Assembly (NCBI GenBank): GCA_041398905.1
Contig: JAWKTV010000004.1
Span: 62,001-126,000 of the forward strand
DNA: 64,000 bases
Direction: 5' to 3'
Source of the DNA: JAWKTV01 sp041398905
GTDB lineage: Bacteria > Planctomycetota > Planctomycetia > Planctomycetales > Planctomycetaceae
This document shows positions 1-9,690 of this stretch, one piece after another. The notes beneath the pieces are model-generated. The model made no database searches, was not told the origin of the DNA, and saw nothing but the letters and a program-made list of their open reading frames with translations. Position 1 is the stretch's first letter; the number at the start of each line of letters is the position of its first letter. The position numbers were made by a program, and so were the translations under genes.

Positions 1-1
1 A

Positions 2-73
2 GGCCACCACGAGTTTCTCGAGTGGCACCGCGTCATGAAGGCCGCCATCCGCGGCGGAGCCGTCACCCGGTAG
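2..73 (+). CDS. C-terminal end of an unidentified protein (partial)
   Basis: An open frame enters from the left edge and ends at a TAG at 71-73, giving 23 residues that end in RGGAVTR. The fragment is too short to name a family. A strong hairpin follows about 40 bases after the stop, which supports this as a real gene end. The frame and stop are seen directly; that it is coding is inferred from the terminator placement. Confidence 0.4.
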   Translation, partial: GHHEFLEWHRVMKAAIRGGAVTR

Positions 74-111
74 AGAACGACCGCCGCACAGTGACGAGTC
101 CTGACCTTTCG

Positions 112-150
112 CAAGCCGCCGGCAATCCTGCCGGCGGCTTGTCTGCTTTG
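112..150. terminator. Strong hairpin between convergent genes
   Basis: A perfect 13-base inverted repeat (arms 112-124 and 129-141) encloses a 4-base loop ATCC. It is GC-rich and followed by a short T-containing tail, TCTGCTTTG. It lies between the end of the partial plus-strand gene and the end of the minus-strand phosphofructokinase gene, so it could stop transcription from both sides. Confidence 0.7.
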
Positions 151-261
151 GGGTTCTGACAAGCCAATCGTTCAGCCGCGGAACGTCCCACCGAGTCCTC
201 ACCGTCGCCGCTGAACGAACGGACGACAACGCTTCACGCGCAGGCCGGCGAGCTGCCGCTT

Positions 262-1452
262 TCAACACAGCTCCAGCGACACGTACTCGGGCAGGTTGCC
301 GATCAACGGCCGGATATACTCGTTGAACGCGGGAGTGACGTCGAACCCGCTGGGGGCGATGAACTCGTTGGGCATTGGGCGTTCATGGTTCGCGACCTCC
401 GCCAGCATCGCCTGACCGAAATCGATGGTGTAGGGGCTGTTGCCCAGCCGGTTGATCGTCACCATCACGCCGCTGCGGCCCTGCATCGCCAACTCGACGG
501 CGCGGCGTCCGCACAGGTAGGCCTCTTCAAAGTCGATCGGCACGCCCCGGTCGGCGGCGCACATCTGCAGCGACTCCGTGACCTGGAACTCGCCACGCCA
601 GCCGAACTCATTGCAAATGATGCGGTGCAGCACCATCGCGGCACTCGATCCGCCCATCGCTCCAAACTCGACGTTCTGGAAGCGGTCGCGCGTCTCGGAA
701 GCGCTGACCGGCGTGCCATCGGGATTGGTGATCCCTTCGCCGCAGACGATTGAGACGAAGCCCCATTGACTGTGAGCCTGCTTCACCGCCTGCAGGAAGG
801 CGAGCCGGTCGAACGCGCGTTCCGGGAACAGGATGATGTGGGGCGGGTCGCCCGCCTGCCGACGGGCGGCGCTGGCGGCGGCAGGCAGCCAGCCCGCACT
901 GCGTCCAACCGTTTGGAAGACGACGAACTGATCGACCTTCTGCATGTCGCGCGCGAGTCGCCCCGCCTGCAGCACACTCATCGCAACATACCGAGCCGCG
1001 CTGGGGAAGCCGGGCGTGTGATCCGTGCCGAACAGATCGTTGTCGACCGTTTTCGGTACGCCGATTCCGCGCATCGCGTGCCCCTGCGACTCGGCGTATT
1101 CGGTCACCCGATGGATCGTGTCCATCGTGTCGTTCCCGCCGATCATGAACAGATAGCGGATGTCGTGTTCCTTGAGACGCTCCAGGATCGGACCGAAGTG
1201 CTGTTCCTGCAGTTTCAATCGGCTCGATCCCAGTGCGCTGCTGGGGGTCGACCGCAGTCCGGTCAGCACATGTTGCGGCTGCCCGGTCAGGTCAACCAGC
1301 TCGTTATTGAGCACGCCTTCAATGCCGAACCGCATGCCGTAGACACGGCCGATCTCCTGGCTGTCCCGTGCCGCGTCGACAACCCCAACCAGCGATGAAT
1401 TGATGACCGAAGTCGGCCCGCCCGATTGCCCAATCAGCACATTACCCGTCAT
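262..1452 (-). CDS. pfp: Diphosphate-dependent 6-phosphofructokinase
   Basis: Cytoplasmic glycolytic enzyme that phosphorylates fructose 6-phosphate, here most likely with pyrophosphate. The N-terminus has the nucleotide/PPi loop GQSGGPTSVINSSL. GGNDTMDT and PKTVDNDL carry an Asp and a Lys at the positions that separate PPi enzymes from ATP enzymes (equivalents of 104 and 124 in E. coli PfkA). The first acidic residue of the usual GGDD is Asn. About 396 residues, normal for this subgroup. The ATG at 1452-1450 is chosen because it overlaps the upstream stop (ATGA) and is preceded by a strong AAAGGAG site; an in-frame start 21 bases upstream would lie inside the previous gene. Family assignment is firm; phosphoryl donor is inferred. 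Confidence 0.93.
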   Translation of the reverse strand: MTGNVLIGQSGGPTSVINSSLVGVVDAARDSQEIGRVYGMRFGIEGVLNNELVDLTGQPQHVLTGLRSTPSSALGSSRLKLQEQHFGPILERLKEHDIRYLFMIGGNDTMDTIHRVTEYAESQGHAMRGIGVPKTVDNDLFGTDHTPGFPSAARYVAMSVLQAGRLARDMQKVDQFVVFQTVGRSAGWLPAAASAARRQAGDPPHIILFPERAFDRLAFLQAVKQAHSQWGFVSIVCGEGITNPDGTPVSASETRDRFQNVEFGAMGGSSAAMVLHRIICNEFGWRGEFQVTESLQMCAADRGVPIDFEEAYLCGRRAVELAMQGRSGVMVTINRLGNSPYTIDFGQAMLAEVANHERPMPNEFIAPSGFDVTPAFNEYIRPLIGNLPEYVSLELC

Positions 1453-2204
1453 GTCGACTCTCCTTTGACCCACGAAACAAGTTGACCCAGAAATTGCGCG
1501 TAACGGTCACCGACCTCGATCGGCTCTGCGCCCGGCGCGTGTGCGGTGACCCGGCCGGTGCCCCAGTCCACCAGCCCGCCGACCCAGTGCGGAGCAACGT
1601 CGGTCGCCAGCGCCGCGGTCCGACCGGCTCCGTAGTTTCCCACAATCAGCAGCGGATGCGTCTCGATGACGTTGAGGCTCCACCCGGCGTCGCCATGCAC
1701 CGCAGCACACCGATCGACTTCGAGCAGCACCTGCGCGTCGTGTCTCGGTGTGATTCGGTTGAAGCCGCCGATGGTGGGCGGATGCTCGTCCCAGGGCAAG
1801 TCACTGGTGATCGGATGCGGCTGAGTTGCCCGCAGCAAGGCGGGATGATCGCAGTTGATGCGGTCATCGGTCGCCATGATCTCGACGGGGAGTGCCTCCG
1901 CGATCGGGCTGAGATTCCAGTTCCCACCGTGTCCATGAAAAGACTCCCAACCACCAATCATCAACAAACCCGCCCCGGCCGCAACTTGCTCCAGCAGCCG
2001 ACGCTGCAGTGCGACGTCGAAGTGGGCGGCCGGATAGTCCGACAGGATGCAGAGGGTGCGACAGGGGTCGAGGTCGCCGGTCCGCAGCGGTTCGTGGCTC
2101 GCGCGATAGTCGAACGCCAGCCCATGATGCTGCAGCACGCCAGCCAGATACGACCCGGCGGCGGTCAACGTGGTGTCTCCGCAATACAGGATGTCTGCTG
2201 GCAT
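1449..2204 (-). CDS. Glutamine amidotransferase-like domain protein
   Basis: A 251-residue protein resembling the class I glutamine amidotransferase-like family (DUF1355/GATase1_like). It has an N-terminal ILYCGD segment, a central IGGWESFHG motif and a C-terminal VGNYGAGRTAALATDV stretch. No canonical Cys-His-Glu amidotransferase triad is evident, so it may be a ThuA/GATase-fold protein without amidotransferase activity. It is the first gene of a two-gene minus-strand unit: its TGA overlaps the phosphofructokinase ATG by two bases, so translation is probably coupled. Substrate unknown. Confidence 0.7.
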   Translation of the reverse strand: MPADILYCGDTTLTAAGSYLAGVLQHHGLAFDYRASHEPLRTGDLDPCRTLCILSDYPAAHFDVALQRRLLEQVAAGAGLLMIGGWESFHGHGGNWNLSPIAEALPVEIMATDDRINCDHPALLRATQPHPITSDLPWDEHPPTIGGFNRITPRHDAQVLLEVDRCAAVHGDAGWSLNVIETHPLLIVGNYGAGRTAALATDVAPHWVGGLVDWGTGRVTAHAPGAEPIEVGDRYAQFLGQLVSWVKGEST

Positions 2205-2701
2205 TGGTAAGGGTCAGTCTGGGAGTGCGGAGGCACGGAACTGTTGGCTTGCGGCAGGGACAGGCACCGAAAGCACCACGCTGGTCAATCTACCGACTCA
2301 GACACGGAGTCGCGAGTTGGCGGTCGCGGATCGCGACACGACGTGAACTGACGTGTGAACAAAGCATCAGTAAGTGTTGCTCCTGCCTGTGGGAAGGTGT
2401 TTGTAAAGGTTGTCTAAATAGTGTGTTATGGCAATTGTTGGTCACTGCTTTTGACTCCGGATACCGGCCTTTGGCGAAACTTCCCTTTACGCCCGCCGAA
2501 CTCCCGCGCAGAATATGGGCCGTGACAAGGCGGCTCGTACGAGCCAACGCCCTCACCTTCGCTGCCTCATTCCAGTTGCTGCAAAGCAATCGAGACTGTT
2601 CCTGGAAATCGCCCCACTGGCTTGCCGTCTGATGCTTCGCCCTGATGGCGAAGCGGCCAATCTCTTTCGATCCGGCAGCCTGCCACCCCCGGTCCTGTGA
2701 C
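2205..2701. other. Divergent intergenic region between the amidotransferase-like gene and rpe
   Basis: About 500 bases separate two divergent genes. Part of it (about 2340-2470) is clearly richer in A and T than its surroundings. It holds a perfect 6-3-6 palindrome at 2323-2337 (GTCGCG/CGCGAC), a possible operator, and a candidate plus-strand promoter at 2401-2429. Short open frames here lack a good ribosome site or recognisable protein and are not called as genes. Confidence 0.5.
2401..2429 (+). promoter_or_regulatory. Candidate sigma-70-like promoter for rpe
   Basis: TTGTAA at 2401-2406 and TGTTAT at 2424-2429 are separated by 17 bases inside the AT-richer part of the divergent spacer. If used, it gives a leader of about 265 bases before rpe. 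Only sequence similarity supports it. Confidence 0.3.
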
Positions 2702-3418
2702 ATGCCCCGTCTGGCAATATTGGAGAGACTGCGGACCAATCTGCCGCTGATCGCTCCCTCGATGCTCAAGTGCGACTTCGGCAACCTGCACCGTGAGGTG
2801 GAGTTGCTGGAGCAGGCCGGAGCCGAGCTGTTGCACTGGGACGTGATGGATGGCCGGTTTGTGCCGAACCTCTCGTACGGTGCGATGGTAATCGACAAGG
2901 TCCGCCCACTGACGGAGATGGTGTTCGACGTTCACCTGATGATTGAAGAGCCGGAGCGCTACATCGACGAATACATCGCGGCGGGTTGCGAGTCGATCAC
3001 GATCCATATCGAAGCGACCCGCCAAGCCGACGCGGTGCTGCGACGAATTCGGGAGGCGGACTGCGTGACGGGCCTCGCGTTCAATCCGGAGACCCCGGTC
3101 GCGGAGGTTCGTGATTTGCTGCCGTGGTGTGATCAGGTACTGGTGATGAGTGTGAAGCCCGGCTTTGGCGGGCAGAAGTTCATGCCGGAAACACTGGACA
3201 AGGTGCGTGAATTGCAAAGTCTGACGGACAGTCAAACGATCGTCGCCATCGATGGCGGGATCGGTCCGTCGACGATCGGTCCCGCAGCGGTTGCGGGAGC
3301 CGGTCTTTTCGTTGTTGGGAGTGCGATCTTTGATCAACCGGATTATTCACAGGCTGTTTCCGACCTCCGCGCTGCGGCCATCGGTGCCGAGTCCACCGGC
3401 ACGCGGACATCACGTTGA
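2702..3418 (+). CDS. rpe: Ribulose-phosphate 3-epimerase
   Basis: TIM-barrel enzyme interconverting ribulose 5-phosphate and xylulose 5-phosphate in the pentose phosphate pathway. Visible family motifs are APSMLKCDFGNL near the N-terminus, LHWDVMDGRFVPN (metal and catalytic Asp), VHLMIEEPERYI, VMSVKPGFGGQKF with the catalytic-loop signature, and VAIDGGIGPST near the C-terminus. About 238 residues, a normal to slightly long size because of a short tail. The ATG at 2702 (MPRLAIL) is preferred to an in-frame ATG at 2645 because homologous sequence begins there, although neither has a strong ribosome site. The next gene starts 7 bases after its stop. Confidence 0.95.
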   Translation: MPRLAILERLRTNLPLIAPSMLKCDFGNLHREVELLEQAGAELLHWDVMDGRFVPNLSYGAMVIDKVRPLTEMVFDVHLMIEEPERYIDEYIAAGCESITIHIEATRQADAVLRRIREADCVTGLAFNPETPVAEVRDLLPWCDQVLVMSVKPGFGGQKFMPETLDKVRELQSLTDSQTIVAIDGGIGPSTIGPAAVAGAGLFVVGSAIFDQPDYSQAVSDLRAAAIGAESTGTRTSR

Positions 3419-3425
3419 GGACGGC

Positions 3426-4031
3426 ATGTACACCGCCTTCGTCGTTCGACCTGGAGAGACGGACTTTGACCGCGATCAGCGGATTCAAGGGGCGCTCGAC
3501 CTGCCGCTCAACGCGGCTGGCTGGAAGCAGGTCAATCAGGTCATCGAACAACTCCGCAGCGAGGAGGTCGATGTGGTGTATACGTCGCCATCGCAGCCGG
3601 CTCGAGCGACAGCCGAACTGATCGCCGATGCGCTCGACATCTCCGTCAAGGAACTGCCGGGCCTGGCGAACATGAACCAGGGGCTGTGGCAGGGGATGCT
3701 GATGTCCGATTTGAAGCGGAAGCACCCTCGGGTGTTCAAGCAGTGGGCCGACTCCCCCGAGTCAGTCTGTCCCCCGTCCGGAGAGACGTGCGAGGCGGTG
3801 GTGCGGCGGGTCGAGAAGGCTCTCCGTCGACCGATGAAGCGCGGCGGGCGGTTCGCCGTCGTCGCTTCCGACCCGATCGCACAACTGGCCGGGAGCATCC
3901 TGGCCGGCTCGACCGATCGCAACCCCGGCCCCCCCGCCGGCAGCACCCGCGTCGGCTCCTGCGAAGCGATTGAGACGCAGGACACCGAGATCCCCTCCAT
4001 CTTCGACAGCACCGACTTGATCGGTTACTGA
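3426..4031 (+). CDS. Histidine-phosphatase-fold protein lacking both catalytic histidines
   Basis: A 201-residue protein with the phosphoglycerate mutase/histidine phosphatase layout. FVVRPGETDFDRDQRIQG matches the phosphate-loop signature, followed by LPLNAAG, VVYTSPSQPARATAE and a late AVVASDPIAQLAG strand. The phospho-accepting His of the RHG motif is Pro9, and the second catalytic His (normally SHG near the C-terminus) is Asp149. The codons at both places are clean (CCT, GAC) and the frame is unbroken. It is therefore probably a non-catalytic member that binds rather than hydrolyses phosphate esters. The start at 3426 is 7 bases after rpe and has a GAGG 8 bases upstream, so it is co-transcribed with rpe. 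Confidence 0.8.
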   Translation: MYTAFVVRPGETDFDRDQRIQGALDLPLNAAGWKQVNQVIEQLRSEEVDVVYTSPSQPARATAELIADALDISVKELPGLANMNQGLWQGMLMSDLKRKHPRVFKQWADSPESVCPPSGETCEAVVRRVEKALRRPMKRGGRFAVVASDPIAQLAGSILAGSTDRNPGPPAGSTRVGSCEAIETQDTEIPSIFDSTDLIGY

Positions 4032-4254
4032 GACCGACTGCAACACGCGGTCCGGCGCACGATGCTTTGCTCAGGTGACAATGATCGCGGCCGTGATGTC
4101 GATTGCATCGGCGTCGGCAATTGGGACAATGCGGAGCGTCCAGGATTGGCCGGACGCGACGCGTGTCTCGCTCGCTGACGAATGAGTCAGTATCCGAGCT
4201 GGAACGGTGCGTCAGCGTTCGGCCTCACGCAAGTGCTGCCAGCCGGAGATGACG

Positions 4255-7200
4255 ATGCCAGAACAGTCGCCGTGGATGTTCGGTGGAGGGAAGGCGTTGT
4301 CTTTGCTGCTTTTTGTCTTCTGTCTGCTGGGATGCGCGACAGAGTTGCCGGCGGCCGAGGCTGAAGACGTCGCTGCCGGATTGCTGAGCCAGGCTGGCTT
4401 TCGAGGCGGGTTCATCTCCCATCTGGGGTGCGGTAACGGCGAACTGACGGCTGCGCTGCAGAGTTCGCCCGCGGTACAAGTACACGGTCTGACGCGCGAC
4501 ACCGCCGGGCTTGCCACGGCACGCCGCCGCATCGAGCAGACGGGGCGATACGGCAACGTCTCCGCCGACCTGTTGACGACGCCGCAACTCCCCTACGTTG
4601 ACAACCTGGTCAATCTGCTGGTGGTCGAGGACTCGCTCGGCATCCCACAATCGGAGATCGAGCGGGTGCTCGTCCCGAATGGTGTTGCGGTGATGAAGGA
4701 CGCGGAGGGCGCATGGACGAAGTTCACCAAGCCGCGGACTGAGCAGATCGACGACTGGAATCACTACTTCCATGACCCGAGCGGCAACGCCGTCGCGCAT
4801 GACGATCTCGTCGGCCCGCCCAGGCATCTGCAATGGGTCGGCAGCCCGCGTTGGTCGCGGCATCACGACCGCATGGCGAGCATGAGTGCACTCGTCTCCG
4901 AGAAGGGGCGGCTGTACTACATCATGGACGAAGGGAGCCGCATCTCGATCCAGTTGCCGCCGCAGTGGAAGTTGATCGCCCGTGACGCCTTCAACGGGAC
5001 CGTCTTGTGGAAGCGGGATATCGAGAACTGGCAGACGCACCTGTTTCCGCTCAAGAGCGGGCCGACGCAGTTGGCGCGCCGGCTCGTCGCGGTGGATGAC
5101 GTGCTGTACGTCACGCTGGGCTACGAAGCCCCGCTGACCGCCATCGACGCCAACACCGGCGAGACACTGTTCGAGTTCGCGGGAAGCGGGAACTGCGAAG
5201 AGGTCATCGTCTCCGATGGCATCATCTTTCTGGTCGCGAATCGGAACAACCTGGAATTGATCGACTACGCCCCGCTCAACCCTGTCGTCGGCGATCAGAA
5301 GACGGTGGCGGACACGCGACACTGGGACCAGAAGCCACGCGTGGTGATGGCGTACGAAGCCGAGACTGGTAAGCAACTTTGGGCGAAGGAAGGGCTGGTT
5401 TCGCCGTTGACGCTGTCGACGGACGGGCGACAGGTCTACTTTCATGACGGGGAAAGCGTCACCGCCGTCGATCGCCAGACAGGCGATCATCTCTGGACGA
5501 CCGAGCCAGCCTCGCGCCGCTCGATCGTCACGTTCAACTTCGGCCCGCGGCTGGTGATTCATGACGGCGTGGTGTTGTACGCCGGCGGGGATGGCAAGAT
5601 GGCCGCCTATGACGCCACCAGCGGCCAGCAACTCTGGACGGCCAGCCACCCGCCGTCCGGGTACCAGTCGCCGCAGGATCTGCTGGTCGTGGGCGGACTG
5701 GTGTGGGTCGCGCCGACGACCTCCGGGCGCGACAGTGGCATCTACACAGGTCGCAACCTGCGCACCGGGGAAGTGGTCAAGGAGTTCCCGCCCGACGTCG
5801 AGACCTACTGGTTCCACCATCGTTGCTACATTGCGAAGGCCACCGACAATTTCCTCATTCCGTCCCGCACAGGCATCGAGTTCGTCAGCCCTGGCGACGA
5901 GCATTGGGACATTCACCACTGGGTTCGCGGCGGTTGCCTGTACGGAGTGCTTCCGTGCAACGGCCTGCTGTACGCCCCGCCGCACAATTGTGCCTGCTAT
6001 CCCGAGGCCAAGCTGTATGGCTTCAATGCCCTCGCCCCGCGTGCCCCCACCCGGCCGCTGCCCGCCGAGGTCAGCGAGGAAGGCCGTCGCGAAGAGGGAC
6101 CGGCCTATACCCCGGAGTTCGCCGTCAGCGACAACGACGCGACATCGCACGGCTGGCCGACCTTTCGGGGCAGCAATGAACGGACGGGCTATACACCCGC
6201 CAGGCTCGATGAGAATCTGCGACCTGGCTGGGAGGCGAAGCTCGGTGGCGAGTTGACGGCACCGGTCGTCGCGAACGGCCGGGTGGTCGTCGCCCAAAGC
6301 GATCGACACACGGTCGTCGCTCTCGACGAAGCAAACGGAGACGTAGCCTGGAAGTTCATCGCGGGCGGACGAGTCGATTCGCCGCCGACCATCGCGCGGG
6401 GCCGCGTGGTGTTCGGCTCGGCCGATGGCTGGGTGTATTGCCTCAATTCGCAGAGCGGCGCGCGATCTGGCGGTATCGGGTCGCTCCGGAGGACCGGCGA
6501 CTGATGGCGTTCGAGCAACTCGAATCGGTCTGGCCGGTGAGCGGCAGCGTACTCGTGCGTGACGACGTGGTCTATGGCGTGGCCGGCCGCTCCGTGTTTC
6601 TTGATGGTGGGCTAAGGATGGTCAAGCTTGACCTGGCCACCGGAAAGAAGCTGGCCGAAGAAGTCATGGACGATCGCAATCCAGCAACCGGAAACAACCT
6701 GCAGGAAGTGATGAAGACGCTGCAGGGGCCCGTCGGTCTGCCGGACATCCTCTCCTGCACCGACGACAGCATCTTCATGCGATCCCAGAAGTTTGACTTC
6801 GATTGCAACCGGCAGGAGATCGGCCCGCACTCGGGTGACTTCGCAGCGCAAGGCTCGGTGCAGCGGGGGCCGGGCGTGCACCTGTTCGCCCCCATGGGAT
6901 TCCTGGATGATACCTGGTTTCATCGCAGCTACTGGGTGTTCGGCCGCAGCTTCGCGGGGGGACATGGCGGGTACTATCAGGCCGGGAAGTACGCCCGTCG
7001 GGCCGAATCATGGTGAGCGGCGGCGGGTATGTGTACGGCTACGGTCGCAAGCCCGAGCACCTCCGCTGGACGACGGTGCTGGAGCATCAACTGTTTGCGG
7101 CGGGTACCGACCCGCCGGGAGTCGAGTCCGTCGACGACGCGGCCGCCGGAAAGCCGGGCCGCAGCAAGAAGCAGGCGACAGGCGTGTCGACCGTTCGCTT

Positions 7201-8205
7201 CGAGGACGAGGCGGTTCTCGATCCGACCGGCCAGCCGCTGACGATCGAAGCATGGGTCCGCTCGGACAAGCCCAACGGCGTCGTGCTGTCACATGGGGCC
7301 GCTCAATGGCTACGCGGCTGGCTGTCGAGAACGGCCAGCCGGTGTTCTGTCTGCACCGAGAGTGAGCTGTCGCAGATCAAGGGAGCGGGCAAGCTTGGCA
7401 AGCGATGGCATCATGTGGTGGCGACGCTCGACGGTGAAGCGCGGATGACGCTGTATGTCGACGGGAAAGTCGTCGCCAGCGGCGTTAGCAAGGGACCCAT
7501 CCCGAAGAAGCCCGCGCAGACTTTGCAACTCGCCGCTGACGAAGGAGGGACGGTCGGTGATTACGAGTCGCCGTTCGGCTTCACGGGGCTGCTCGACGAA
7601 GTGCGGGTCTATCATGCTTCGCTGACACCGGCCCAAGTACAGGCCCGCGCGGATGGTCGAGAAGCAGCCGGGGCGACTCCGGTACTGGCGTTGACGCTGG
7701 ATGAAGAGGTGCCGAGTTCCACCACCGACGCCCACCTGGCCGGATCGTCGGAGGCGGTGACACTCGTCGGCGGTCACCTGGGCAAGGCGTACCAGTTCAC
7801 GGGAGCCGGCGGCGGCAAAGGTGGGGGCGCGCAGCCGGCGGGGACCAATGTCGAGCACAAATGGGCGAGCGACGTGCCGGTGTACGTCCGAGCGATGGCG
7901 CTCGCCGACCGGCAACTGGTCATCGTGGGGCCGCCCGACATCATCAACGAGCACGAGACCTTCGCGAGGCTCTCGGCCCGTGACACCGAGGTGAATGAAC
8001 TTCTCAACCGGCAGAACTCCGCGGCTCCGGCGAGCAGGGGAGCAAGCTGCTGGTGATCGACAGCGATCTGGGAGAGGTCCGGACCGAACTGTCGCTCGAC
8101 ACGCTGCCGGTGTGGGACGGTCTCGCGAGCGCCGATGGCAAACTGTACCTCACGACGACCGACGGCCGGGTGCTCTCCTTTACCGGGAACGCGGACGACC
8201 AGTAG
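4255..8205 (+). CDS. Secreted methyltransferase-like / PQQ beta-propeller / LamG protein (frameshifted)
   Basis: A giant exported protein of about 1,300 residues. It starts at ATG 4255 (GGAG 6 bases upstream) with a lipoprotein-like signal ending in LLGC. A methyltransferase-like Rossmann domain follows (LGCGNGELTAAL), then long runs of PQQ-type propeller blades (for example TGETLFEF, TGKQLWAKEG, SGQQLWTASH, NGDVAWKF) and, near codon 930-1080, a LamG/concanavalin-like domain (WVRSDKPNG, RWHHVVATLDG, GLLDEVRVYH). The C-terminus returns to propeller sequence and ends in DGRVLSFTGNADDQ. The frame changes near 6460, 6990, 7296, 7312, 7360 and 8030, but protein similarity resumes each time, so I treat it as one gene with probable sequencing indels. 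Function unknown; such proteins are typical of planctomycetes. Confidence 0.75.
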
Positions 8206-8231
8206 GCGTGATGTCGTTCGCGACATCACGC
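8206..8231 (+). terminator. Hairpin directly after the PQQ gene
   Basis: A perfect 11-base inverted repeat (8206-8216 and 8221-8231) with a TTCG loop begins one base after the stop codon. It has no long T-run. Its position supports 8205 as the true end of the upstream gene. Confidence 0.55.
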
Positions 8232-8320
8232 TCGTCGTTGCGCCGGTAGGCCCCTATCCGGGACGCTGAGGATTGCTACCATTGCAGCGATCCTCGGTGT
8301 CCCTCGAACGGAGTCTGAAC

Positions 8321-9556
8321 ATGCGGGATGTGCTGGCCGTGATACTGGCGGGAGGGAAGGGGACTCGTCTTGAACCGCTCACGCTGGAGCGGGCGAAGCC
8401 TGCGGTCCCGTTTGGCGGCTGCTATCGCATCATCGACTTCACGCTGTCGAACTGCATCAACAGCGGGCTGCGGAAGGTGTTTCTGCTGACGCAGTACAAA
8501 GCGGCGAGCCTCGACCGGCATATCAACGAGGCGTGGCGGTTCATGAGCCGGCCGCTCGGCGAGTTCATTGACGTGCTCCCCCCTCAGCAGCGGCTCGACG
8601 AGCACTGGTACCGAGGGACCGCTGACGCGGTTTATCAGAACATCTTCACCATCGAGCAGGTCGACTGCGACCACATTCTGATTCTCGGCGGCGACCACAT
8701 CTACAAGATGGACTATTCGGAGATGGTCCGCGATCACGTGCAGCACGATGCGGACGTGACGGTCGCGTGCATTCCGGTGCCGATCACCGAGGGTCAGCGG
8801 TTTGGAGTCATCGGGTGCGATGACAGGCACAGGGTCCGCCGCTTCGAGGAGAAGCCGCAGCATCCATTTCCGATGTCCGATCAGCCCGGACAGTGTCTGG
8901 CGTCGATGGGGATCTACGTCTTCAAGCGACGGTTCCTGCTTGATCAATTGTGCGAGGACGCGACGGACCTCGCGAGTTCGCACGACTTTGGCAAGAACAT
9001 CGTGCCGGCCGTCATCGCGACGCACAAGGTGCGGGCGTTTCCCTTTCGCGACCGAAACACCAAGGAGATCGCCTACTGGCGGGACGTGGGAACGATCGAC
9101 TCGTACTACGAAGCGAACATGGACCTGGTGCGGGTCGACCCGCTGCTGAATCTGTACGACCCGGGCTGGCCGATTCGCGGATACTCGCCGCCGCTCCCCC
9201 CGCCCAAGTTTGTCTTCGCTGATGAATCAGCGGATCCGCCGCGCGTGGGCAAGGCGCTCGACAGCCTCGTTTGTCCGGGCACAATCCTTTCGGGAGGCAT
9301 GGCCGAGCGTTCGATCCTGTCGAGCGAAGTGCGGCTCAACAGTTGGTCACACGTCGAGGACTCGATTCTGTTCTCACGAGTCAATGTCGGTCGACACGCC
9401 CGGCTGCGGAGGGTGATTGCGGACCGCGGCGTGCAGATTCCGGAAGGGATGCGGATCGGGTTCGACCGAGCCGTCGACGAAGCGCGCGGCCTGCTGGTGA
9501 CCGAGGGAGGACTGACGATCGTGGCCTCGTCCAACCGGCTCGCCGAACACCGCTAG
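8321..9556 (+). CDS. glgC: Glucose-1-phosphate adenylyltransferase
   Basis: Makes ADP-glucose from ATP and glucose 1-phosphate for glycogen synthesis. The N-terminal nucleotidyltransferase motif is LAGGKGTRLEPLT, followed by KPAVPFGG, RGTADAVYQN, ILGGDHIYKMDY, FEEKPQHP and the sugar-binding YWRDVGTIDSYY. The C-terminal part has left-handed beta-helix repeats (LNSWSHVEDSILFSRVNVG). 411 residues, normal for GlgC. The ATG at 8321 has CGGAG 7 bases upstream; upstream in-frame codons are not conserved. The gene appears monocistronic, between a terminator hairpin and a promoter for the next gene. Confidence 0.97.
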   Translation: MRDVLAVILAGGKGTRLEPLTLERAKPAVPFGGCYRIIDFTLSNCINSGLRKVFLLTQYKAASLDRHINEAWRFMSRPLGEFIDVLPPQQRLDEHWYRGTADAVYQNIFTIEQVDCDHILILGGDHIYKMDYSEMVRDHVQHDADVTVACIPVPITEGQRFGVIGCDDRHRVRRFEEKPQHPFPMSDQPGQCLASMGIYVFKRRFLLDQLCEDATDLASSHDFGKNIVPAVIATHKVRAFPFRDRNTKEIAYWRDVGTIDSYYEANMDLVRVDPLLNLYDPGWPIRGYSPPLPPPKFVFADESADPPRVGKALDSLVCPGTILSGGMAERSILSSEVRLNSWSHVEDSILFSRVNVGRHARLRRVIADRGVQIPEGMRIGFDRAVDEARGLLVTEGGLTIVASSNRLAEHR

Positions 9557-9603
9557 CAGCCAGACATGGCCATCGGGTCGCCGGCGATTGCCCCTTTCGC
9601 TAC

Positions 9604-9633
9604 TGGCGATCGCCCGGACGACCCTCCTATAAT
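9604..9633 (+). promoter_or_regulatory. Candidate promoter with consensus -10 box
   Basis: A perfect TATAAT at 9628-9633 lies in otherwise GC-rich DNA, with a weak -35 (TGGCGA, 9604-9609) 18 bases upstream. Transcription from about 9640 would give a leader of about 50 bases to the small winged-helix gene at 9691. Confidence 0.5.
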
Positions 9634-9690
9634 GCGGCCGCGCTGCGAGTGATGGTTCGGACGATCACTTCCAATGACATGGAGCAAGCG

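Noticed and set aside
4225..6309. 694-codon open frame on the minus strand opposite the PQQ gene
   Set aside because: It is the antisense of a recognisable coding sequence, a common artefact at this base composition, and its protein is Arg/Asp-rich without domains.
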